Shown: one piece after another, positions 1 to 5,000 of the stretch
Layout of the letters: each line of letters begins with the position of its first letter
Numbering within the stretch: the stretch's first letter is position 1
Assembly (NCBI GenBank): GCA_021604925.1
Contig: BQJX01000271.1
Span: 1-5,000, forward strand
Source: Gemmatimonadota bacterium
GTDB lineage: Bacteria; ARS69
DNA length: 5,000 nt
Reading direction: 5' to 3'
The notes under the pieces: generated by a model
What the model saw: the letters and a program-made list of their open reading frames with translations, nothing else
What the model was told of the DNA's origin: nothing
Database searches by the model: none
Made by a program: the position numbers and the translations under genes

Positions 1-90
1 GAGGGCGAGCGGCTCTGGCAACGGGCGGCGGAACTCGCCCCGGAGCATCCCATGGTGAAGCCGGGGCTGGATGGAGGAAACACGCCGTGA
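1..90 (+). CDS. C-terminal end of a TPR-like protein (partial, 5' end outside the window)
   Basis: Reading frame 1 is open from the window edge to a TGA at 88-90 and gives 29 residues. The start of the peptide, with LWQRAAELAPEHP at residues 5-17, has the helix-B pattern typical of a last TPR (small and aromatic residues, then an Ala/Glu-rich helix ending in Pro). It resembles the end of the next gene, where AWQRAVETDP occurs at about residues 571-580. The stop codon overlaps the GTG start of the downstream gene (GTG at 87-89, TGA at 88-90), which suggests one operon with translational coupling. The rest of the gene is outside the window, so its main domain is unknown. It could be a second sulfatase-TPR protein or a plain TPR protein. 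The coding call rests on frame continuity, the TPR-like pattern and the tight junction. Confidence 0.68.
   Translation, partial: EGERLWQRAAELAPEHPMVKPGLDGGNTP
73..77 (+). promoter_or_regulatory. Ribosome binding site for the sulfatase-TPR gene
   Basis: GGAGG lies 9 bases before the GTG at 87. It sits inside the last codons of the upstream gene. It supports GTG 87 as the true start, because there is no in-frame ATG upstream and the next in-frame Met falls inside the signal peptide. Confidence 0.7.
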
Positions 91-1877
91 CGCACGCCCT
101 TGCCAGAACCGGCTGGCTGGCCGCCCTCACCGTGATCACGATGCTCGGATGCGGAAGGGCACCCGCGCCGCGCGACGGGAGCACCGCGGCCGCGCCGCCG
201 CCGGATCGCGATCGGTCCTCGGTGCTCTTCGTCTCGTTGGATACGTTTCGCGCGGACATCTCCGGCAGCGGCGGACACCCCGGGGGCCGCACGCCCCATC
301 TGGATCGCCTGGCGCGCACGGGAACGCAGTTTCGCAGCGGCCTTTCGTCCAGCCCGCTGACCCTGCCTTCCCACTCCACCATGTTGACCGGCCTCACGCC
401 GCCCGCCCACGGCGTACGCGACAACGGAACCTTCCGGCTTCCGGACGCGGTGCCCACGTTGACCGCCGACCTCCGGGAGCGCGGTCTGCGCACCGGGGCA
501 TTCGTGGCCGCGTTCCCGCTGGACGAGCGCTTCGGATTGGCCCAGGGGTTCGAGGTGTACGACGATCGAGTGGACGGCGCCGGCACGGCCATCCTGATGG
601 CGCAACGCCGGGGGGATCGCGTGGCCGCGGCGGCCGCCGAATGGTGGAGTTCGCTGGACCCGACCGAGCGCACGTTCTCCTGGGTCCATCTGTTCGACGC
701 GCACACGCCGCACGATGCGCCGCGACCGTTCGTGCAGGCATCCGGACAGGACACGTACCTGGCGGAGGCCGCGTACACGGATCGATTCCTGGGCCAGGCC
801 GTTCGGTCCGCGCAGGCCGCCATCGACGACCTGTGGGTGGTTCTGCTGGCGGACCACGGCGAGAGCCGCGGGGACCACGACGAGGCGACCCACGGCCTGT
901 TCATCTACGGAGCCACCATCCAGGTGCCCGCGATCATCTGGCCGGCTCCCCGGGAGCTGTCGCCGGGTGCGCATCCGGCCACGTTTCCCACGCTGGACCT
1001 TCCCGCCACGGTCTTCGACCTGCTGGGGCTTCCCCCCGACGAGGCTCCCGGCTCGGGCACGTCGCGGCTCCGGGGCGAGACCGCCCCCGCGTACATGGAG
1101 AGCCTCTACGCGCTCTATCATCACGGCTGGGCGCCGCTGATGGCGGTGCAGGACGGCCGATGGAAGTACGTGTCCGCGCCGACCCCGGAGCTCTACGACC
1201 TGGAGATGGACCCGGGCGAGACCCGGAACGTCATCGACGACTATCCGGACATTGCGGCGGATCTGGCCGACCGGGTGGACGCCCTGGCGGCGGAGACCGG
1301 CGAAGCAGCCTCGGAGTCGCTGGATGAGTCGTCCCGCGCGGCGCTGGAGAGCCTGGGCTACGTGACCACCACCGTGGACGTGCGGCCGGACGCTCCGGAC
1401 CCCAAGCGCATGATCCACGTCCAGAACCTGCTGGAGCAGGCGCAGTCGCAGTTCTACTCGAACCGGTTCGAGGAAGCGCTGCGTACGCTCCGGGCGGCAC
1501 TGGCGAAGGACCCGAACAACAAGGACATCTACCAGACGTTCGGCATTCTTTACACGGCGATGGGCCGGGACTCGGACGCCGCGGATTCCTTCTGGAAATG
1601 TCTGGAATTGCCGCCGCACCGCAACGATCGCGTTCCCCGCTACGAACTCGCCAGCGCGTACATCCGGCTGGGGCGCGCCGAGCTGGCCATCCCCCATCTG
1701 GAGAAGATCCTCCAGGAGGACGTCCCGGACGCTTCCACGTGGCACAATCTCGGCGTGGCCTGGGAGCAGCTCGGGCAACGCGATAAGGCCCGGGTGGCCT
1801 GGCAGCGGGCCGTGGAGACCGACCCCGGATTCGAATTGGCCCGACAAGCACTCGCGAAAAGCGCGAAGGGGCGTTGA
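87..1877 (+). CDS. Sulfatase-fold (alkaline phosphatase superfamily) lipoprotein with C-terminal TPR domain
   Basis: The 596-residue product starts with a signal peptide ending in MLGC (Cys22), an acceptable though not ideal lipobox, then a Pro/Ala-rich linker. The sulfatase-type domain spans about residues 44-400. Visible hallmarks are SLDT with Asp52 (metal ligand position), TLPSHSTMLTG at 92-102 (active-site loop), FDAHTPH at 203-209, ADHGES with Asp256/His257 (metal ligands), and the ELYDLEMDPGETRN C-terminal motif at 368-381. In sulfatases the loop reads C/S-x-P-S-R. Here Thr92 takes the nucleophile position and His96 replaces Arg, so the formylglycine chemistry of true sulfatases is not expected. 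A phosphatase, phosphodiesterase or phospho-group transferase role is possible, and the substrate is unknown. After a linker with SLGYV and DPKRMI come four TPRs at about 445-478, 479-511, 516-548 and 549-581. GTG start; GTGA overlap with the upstream gene. The protein is probably membrane-anchored and exported. The fold assignment is firm; the reaction is inference. Confidence 0.92.
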   Translation: MTHALARTGWLAALTVITMLGCGRAPAPRDGSTAAAPPPDRDRSSVLFVSLDTFRADISGSGGHPGGRTPHLDRLARTGTQFRSGLSSSPLTLPSHSTMLTGLTPPAHGVRDNGTFRLPDAVPTLTADLRERGLRTGAFVAAFPLDERFGLAQGFEVYDDRVDGAGTAILMAQRRGDRVAAAAAEWWSSLDPTERTFSWVHLFDAHTPHDAPRPFVQASGQDTYLAEAAYTDRFLGQAVRSAQAAIDDLWVVLLADHGESRGDHDEATHGLFIYGATIQVPAIIWPAPRELSPGAHPATFPTLDLPATVFDLLGLPPDEAPGSGTSRLRGETAPAYMESLYALYHHGWAPLMAVQDGRWKYVSAPTPELYDLEMDPGETRNVIDDYPDIAADLADRVDALAAETGEAASESLDESSRAALESLGYVTTTVDVRPDAPDPKRMIHVQNLLEQAQSQFYSNRFEEALRTLRAALAKDPNNKDIYQTFGILYTAMGRDSDAADSFWKCLELPPHRNDRVPRYELASAYIRLGRAELAIPHLEKILQEDVPDASTWHNLGVAWEQLGQRDKARVAWQRAVETDPGFELARQALAKSAKGR

Positions 1878-1884
1878 CGGGTGG

Positions 1885-1890
1885 TACAAT
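1885..1890 (+). promoter_or_regulatory. Candidate extended -10 promoter element ahead of the mltD-like gene
   Basis: TACAAT differs from the TATAAT consensus at one base and is preceded by TG at 1882-1883 in the TGn-10 arrangement. It begins 7 bases after the stop codon of the sulfatase-TPR gene. No good -35 box stands 16-18 bases upstream. A TTGACG at 1874-1879 is only 5 bases away, too close to serve as a normal -35. If real, transcription would start near 1897 and leave a leader of about 110-140 bases. The call is based on motif reading only, and sigma factor preferences in this organism are unknown. Confidence 0.35.
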
Positions 1891-1918
1891 CTTGCCGATT
1901 CTAACGGCTCGGAGTGGT

Positions 1919-1944
1919 TCCGGCTGAGCCCTCCTTCAGCCGGA
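1919..1944 (+). other. Inverted repeat / RNA hairpin in the spacer before the mltD-like gene
   Basis: CCGGCTGA at 1920-1927 pairs perfectly with TCAGCCGG at 1936-1943. An extra T-A pair (1919/1944) gives a 9-bp stem with an 8-base loop. No T-run follows on either strand, so it is not a classical intrinsic terminator. It could end or attenuate transcription from the upstream operon, protect an mRNA end, or structure the leader of the mltD-like mRNA. The spacer 1878-2008 holds little else beyond the -10-like box, apart from a weak imperfect hairpin at about 1962-1980. Confidence 0.5.
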
Positions 1945-2008
1945 CCTTCGGGACTGCCGATGGTCTCGTAAGAGGAAACCCATCGCACCCGGCCAGTCGC
2001 GCGAAGCC

Positions 2009-3775
2009 ATGCGGCCCGGATCCCAGGAGCAGCCCAAATTGCGTTTGTCCCCCATGATTCGCGCCTTTGCCGGTCTCGGGATGTTGGCCGGGTTCGGCCT
2101 GCTGACCGGCTGCGCTTCTGCGCCCCCGCCGACCGCCCTGGCTCCCGTGGACCTCACGGCGAGCCAGAGCGAGGAACTCGCTGACGTCCACCAGGCGCTC
2201 TCCACCGCACAGACGGTCTACTTCCAGGGCGTCCGGGCGTTCGTGGCCGAGGACTACGAGACCGCCACCTCGCACTTCTATTCCGTCCGGGAGTCGCTGG
2301 CGTTCGCCGGCTCCGAGACCGTGGCCGACTTCGTGGCCCGTGACGCGGAGAACCTCCTCGACAAGTCGGCCTACTTCCTGACCCGGATCGACGAGATCGC
2401 GGCGGAGACCGCGCCCGAACTCGCCCTGGCCGAGGAGGCGACCGTGGTCCGGCATCCGGTGGGCTGGGAAGTCCGGCACGGCGCCATCACGCCGGCCAGC
2501 AACCGCGACGTGGATCGCTGGATGAAGTACTTCCTGAAGGACGGGCGCGACGTCTACCAGCGTTGGCTCTCGCGCAAGTCCCGCTACGACCGCATCTTCA
2601 ACGAGACGTTCGCGCGGCACGGCCTCCCGCCGGAGCTCGCATTCCACGCCATGATCGAGAGCGGCTTCAACACCGATGCGTACTCCTGGGCCCACGCCGT
2701 GGGGCTGTGGCAGTTCGTGCGAAGCACCGGGCGCCGCTACGGCCTGCGTTCGGACTGGTGGATCGATGAACGCCGCGATCCCGTCAAGTCGTCGGACGCG
2801 GCGGCGCGCTACCTCGTGGAGCTGTACGAGGAGTTCGAGGACTGGGAGCTCGTGCTGGCGGCCTACAACGTGGGCGAAGGGCGCGTGCGCAAGCAGATCC
2901 GAAGCCAGAAGACGCGGGATTTCTGGAAGCTTCGGCTGCCGCGCGAGACCCGCAACCACATTCCCAAATTCTACGCGGCCATGATCCTCGGTTCGGATCC
3001 GGAGAAGTACGGTTTCCACGTCTCCAACGAGACGCTCCCGGAGTGGGAAACGGTCCGCGTGGACTTCTGCGTGGACTTCGAGGTCCTGGCCGAGGCCGCG
3101 GGTACGGATGCACGCACGGTGGCCGAGTTGAACCCCTCCCTGGTACGCGGTTGCAGCCCGCCGGACGAGGAAGCCTTCGCCGTCCGGGTCCCGGCCGGCA
3201 CGGGCGCACGGGCCCAGAGTGCCATCGCCGAGCTTCCGGAGGACAAGCGCGTGCGTTGGGCGCAGCACCGGGTCCGTCGCGGCGAGACGCTGTCGCACAT
3301 CGCGGATCGCTACCACACGTCCGTGCAGGCCATCGTGGAGGCGAATCGTCTGCGCAGCCGGCACTTCCTGTCGATCAACCAGGACCTGATCATTCCGCAG
3401 GGGCAACGCTCCGGCGCCAACCCGCCCAGCTGGGCGTCGAGCCGCACGGGCTCCTCCAGCCCGTCCAAGGTGGCGTACCGCGTGAAGAAGGGCGACACGT
3501 TGTCGGAGATCGCGGAGCGGTATCGGGTGTCGACCAGCAACCTGAAGAAGTGGAACCGCATCGGGAAGCACATCCACCCCGGGCAGAAGCTCACGATCTA
3601 TGCGGGGAACGGCGCCTCTTCGGGGGGAACTTCGGTCAAGGTCCGGCGCGGCGACACGCTCTGGGATCTTGCCCGCAACCACGGCGTCAGCCTGACCGCG
3701 CTGCTCAGCGCCAACAATCTGCGCAAGAGCTCGGTGATCCGGCCCGGGGACACGCTCCGGATCCCACGGAGCTAG
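2009..3775 (+). CDS. mltD: Membrane-bound lytic murein transglycosylase D-like lipoprotein with three LysM domains
   Basis: The product (588 residues from ATG 2009) should cleave the MurNAc-GlcNAc bond of peptidoglycan to give 1,6-anhydroMurNAc ends, in the periplasm and probably anchored to the outer membrane. The signal peptide ends in a textbook lipobox LTGC (Cys35). A helical region (about 50-140) precedes the goose-lysozyme-like SLT domain (about 190-325). That domain carries LPPELAFHAMIESGFN with catalytic Glu217, AVGLWQFVRSTGRRYGL at 230-246, and LAAYNVGEGRV at 283-293, all diagnostic of the MltD group. Residues 346-396 resemble the degenerate LysM-like segment of MltD proteins. Three clear LysM repeats follow at about 420-463, 489-531 and 543-586, with G(E/D)TL cores, separated by a Ser/Gly-rich linker near 465-487. 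The start is uncertain: TTG 2039 or ATG 2054 would still leave a complete signal peptide. It reads alone, facing the wecA-like gene tail to tail. Confidence 0.93.
   Translation: MRPGSQEQPKLRLSPMIRAFAGLGMLAGFGLLTGCASAPPPTALAPVDLTASQSEELADVHQALSTAQTVYFQGVRAFVAEDYETATSHFYSVRESLAFAGSETVADFVARDAENLLDKSAYFLTRIDEIAAETAPELALAEEATVVRHPVGWEVRHGAITPASNRDVDRWMKYFLKDGRDVYQRWLSRKSRYDRIFNETFARHGLPPELAFHAMIESGFNTDAYSWAHAVGLWQFVRSTGRRYGLRSDWWIDERRDPVKSSDAAARYLVELYEEFEDWELVLAAYNVGEGRVRKQIRSQKTRDFWKLRLPRETRNHIPKFYAAMILGSDPEKYGFHVSNETLPEWETVRVDFCVDFEVLAEAAGTDARTVAELNPSLVRGCSPPDEEAFAVRVPAGTGARAQSAIAELPEDKRVRWAQHRVRRGETLSHIADRYHTSVQAIVEANRLRSRHFLSINQDLIIPQGQRSGANPPSWASSRTGSSSPSKVAYRVKKGDTLSEIAERYRVSTSNLKKWNRIGKHIHPGQKLTIYAGNGASSGGTSVKVRRGDTLWDLARNHGVSLTALLSANNLRKSSVIRPGDTLRIPRS
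2025..2029 (+). promoter_or_regulatory. Possible ribosome binding site pointing to a TTG start at 2039
   Basis: AGGAG here is 9 bases before an in-frame TTG at 2039, normal Shine-Dalgarno spacing. The ATG at 2009 has only weak purine content in front of it (GCGAAG), and ATG 2054 is 24 bases from AGGAG. Starting at 2039 would give a shorter n-region (MRLSPMIR) before the hydrophobic core and lipobox. This remains an alternative start, because the match may also be chance. Confidence 0.4.
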
Positions 3776-3800
3776 GCAACGGCGGCCGCGTCCTCACACC

Positions 3801-3823
3801 GCCGCACGCCGCACTCGCCGCAC
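3801..3823. repeat. Three copies of GCCGCAC in the convergent spacer
   Basis: GCCGCAC occurs at 3801-3807, 3808-3814 and 3817-3823, the first two directly adjacent. They lie in the 61-base gap between the tail-to-tail mltD-like and wecA-like genes. A 6-bp inverted repeat, CGGCGG 3780-3785 with CCGCCG 3799-3804 and a 13-base loop, overlaps the first copy. No T-run follows on either strand, so I do not call a terminator. The repeat may simply reflect GC-rich composition. Confidence 0.4.
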
Positions 3824-3836
3824 GAGGCAACGTTCG

Positions 3837-5000
3837 CTAGCGGGTTTCCGGCGCTCGCACCGGAGCCGGCTCACGCTCCGAAGGCGGAGCGGCGGGCACC
3901 TTGGCGGCGTTGGCCTTCGCCTTGGCCTGGGCCGTCACGACACTCGGGGATTGAACGCCCGGTGTGGCTTCCTCCGTGGCTTCGCGGAGAAGATCCACGA
4001 TGGCCAACTCGCCACTCATCCGCGGTCCGGTGCCCTTCTGGGCGCCCAGCAGGTACAGCAGGATCTCGCGGAACGAGGCCTCATCCTGGTCGTCCGTCGG
4101 CTGCGGCTGACGCGGCCGTCGCACCTGCAACACCACCAGCACCACGGCCAACGTCGTGGGAATCAGCAACGCCCGGGTTCCTTCCACGAGCAGAACCAGA
4201 CTCTGTCCCGCGGCAAACAGCGTCATCGCGAGAATCGTGAAGACCGTCTGGCGCGGGGTCATGCCGAATCGAATGAGTCGATGGTGAATGTGCATCGAAT
4301 CGGGATGGAAGAGCCGTCCCTCGCTGCGCGCCCGGCGGACAATCGTGGTGGCCGTGTCAAAGATCGGAACGGCCACGGCCGCCAGCAGCACGAAGAGCCC
4401 GGTGGAGTCCGCTCCGAAACGCGAACCCGTGATCGCCACCACGCCCAACATCCATCCGAGCAGCATGCTGCCCGCGTCCCCCAGGAAGATCTTGCGCTCG
4501 CTCCGGAGGTTGTACGGGAGGAACGAGAGCACCGAACCCAGGAGGATCAGCGCGAGTCCCGTGAGCACGGCGTTTCCGGTAAGAACTCCCGCCAGGGCCA
4601 GGGCCAACGCGGCGATGCAGGAGATGCCGGAAGCCAGTCCGTCCAGCCCGTCGACCAGATTGATGGAGTTCACCAACCCCAGCAGGAAGAACGCGGTCAG
4701 GGGAATCCCCGCCCAGCCGAGCTGGATCACGTTGCCGCCCGGCAGCACGATGTTCTCCACGTACACACCCTGCGACAGCACACACGCCACGGCCAGCGCC
4801 TGGGCCAGCAGCTTGAGTCGCGCCGGGATGTCCCAGAGATCATCCAGAACGCCGGTGGCGTGGATCAGGATGCCGCCCACGCAGATCGCGAACAGATCCC
4901 GGCCGATCGGAACGCCGAGGAAGGGCGAAAGGCCGATCAGTACGCCCATGCCGGCCACGAGGCCCAGCAGGATCCCGATGCCGCCCGTCCGCGGCACGGC
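3837..5000 (-). CDS. Polyprenyl-phosphate HexNAc-1-phosphate transferase, WecA/TagO family (partial, N-terminus outside the window)
   Basis: This multi-pass membrane enzyme is expected to move a sugar-1-phosphate, probably GlcNAc-1-P from UDP-GlcNAc, onto undecaprenyl phosphate at the cytoplasmic face, the first step of lipid-linked glycan synthesis. Numbering from the GTG at 4997, visible signatures are PRTGGIGI at 2-9, VLDDLWDI with Asp52/Asp53/Asp56 (Mg and substrate site), NSINLVDGLDGLA at 110-122, FLGDAGS at 171-177, PIFDT at 211-215, and HIHHRL at 236-241. HIHHRL marks WecA/TagO types rather than MraY. About ten hydrophobic segments lie between 7 and 291. The frame stays open to base 5000, and PRTGGIGI is normally preceded by a first membrane helix. 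The GTG is therefore probably an internal Val and some tens of residues are missing. A tail of about 90 residues after 295 is hydrophilic, with an Ala/Lys/Pro-rich end. Sugar specificity cannot be read from sequence. Confidence 0.93.
   Translation of the reverse strand, partial: AVPRTGGIGILLGLVAGMGVLIGLSPFLGVPIGRDLFAICVGGILIHATGVLDDLWDIPARLKLLAQALAVACVLSQGVYVENIVLPGGNVIQLGWAGIPLTAFFLLGLVNSINLVDGLDGLASGISCIAALALALAGVLTGNAVLTGLALILLGSVLSFLPYNLRSERKIFLGDAGSMLLGWMLGVVAITGSRFGADSTGLFVLLAAVAVPIFDTATTIVRRARSEGRLFHPDSMHIHHRLIRFGMTPRQTVFTILAMTLFAAGQSLVLLVEGTRALLIPTTLAVVLVVLQVRRPRQPQPTDDQDEASFREILLYLLGAQKGTGPRMSGELAIVDLLREATEEATPGVQSPSVVTAQAKAKANAAKVPAAPPSEREPAPVRAPETR

Noticed and set aside
71..1327. 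418-residue plus-strand frame starting at ATG 71, overlapping the sulfatase domain
   Set aside because: The translation is dominated by Arg, Gly, Pro and Ala with no motif, while the overlapping frame carries all the sulfatase-family hallmarks.
1231..1851. 206-residue minus-strand frame opposite the TPR region
   Set aside because: Arg/Pro-rich shadow translation, opposite a frame with four clean TPR units.
1852..1866. TCGCG/CGCGA short inverted repeat at the end of the sulfatase-TPR gene
   Set aside because: A 5-bp stem inside the coding end without a following T-run; common by chance at this GC content and not a terminator.
1874..1890. TTGACG plus TACAAT read as a complete -35/-10 promoter
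   Set aside because: The spacer is only 5 bases instead of about 17, so the two boxes cannot act together; only the extended -10 is kept as a candidate.
1901..3682. 593-residue open frame on the minus strand opposite the mltD-like gene
   Set aside because: It is the antisense shadow of a gene with clear MltD and LysM motifs. Its translation is Arg/Gly/His-rich with no recognisable domain; long antisense frames are expected in GC-rich DNA.
3043..3840. 265-residue plus-strand frame overlapping the LysM region
   Set aside because: Out-of-frame reading of the LysM repeats, low-complexity composition, no ribosome site or domain.
3835..3842. CGCTAGCG palindrome at the stop codon of the WecA-like gene
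   Set aside because: A single 8-base palindrome spanning a stop codon; no second copy or spacing to suggest an operator.
4995..4997. GTG at the right edge as the real start of the WecA-like gene
   Set aside because: The frame continues to the window edge, and family members have an additional membrane helix before the PRTGGIGI motif, so this GTG is most likely an internal Val.

Overview
This window is GC-rich DNA (roughly two thirds G+C) from what looks like a Gram-negative bacterium. Two of its products are predicted lipoproteins, one of them a periplasmic MltD-type lytic transglycosylase, which implies an outer membrane. A sulfatase-fold lipoprotein fused to tetratricopeptide repeats (TPRs) is an architecture I associate with Acidobacteriota, Myxococcota, Gemmatimonadota, Eisenbacteria-like lineages and relatives. 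The window alone does not fix the phylum.

Layout. Bases 1-90 (+) are the last 29 codons of a TPR-like protein. Its stop codon overlaps the GTG start of the next gene in a GTGA motif, so the two genes are probably co-transcribed and translationally coupled. Bases 87-1877 (+) encode a 596-residue lipoprotein with an alkaline-phosphatase/sulfatase-fold domain followed by four TPRs. The usual sulfatase nucleophile Cys/Ser is replaced by Thr. Bases 1878-2008 are a non-coding spacer with a candidate extended -10 promoter and a 9-bp hairpin. Bases 2009-3775 (+) encode a membrane-bound lytic murein transglycosylase D (MltD-like) with three C-terminal LysM domains. Bases 3776-3836 are a short convergent spacer with three copies of GCCGCAC. 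Bases 3837-5000 (-) encode a polyprenyl-phosphate HexNAc-1-phosphate transferase of the WecA/TagO/MraY superfamily. It runs off the right edge of the window, so its N-terminus is missing.

How the genes fit together. All three recognisable products act at the cell envelope: one starts a lipid-linked glycan on undecaprenyl phosphate (WecA-like), one cleaves peptidoglycan strands (MltD-like), and one is an exported hydrolase or transferase of the alkaline phosphatase superfamily with a protein-interaction tail. The WecA-like gene faces the other two, so it is a separate transcription unit. I see no RNA gene, mobile element, CRISPR array or clear intrinsic terminator. I do not see a convincing undescribed system. 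The most interesting points are the Thr-type active site in the sulfatase-TPR protein, the possible tandem relationship with the gene upstream, and the start-codon ambiguity of the MltD-like gene.
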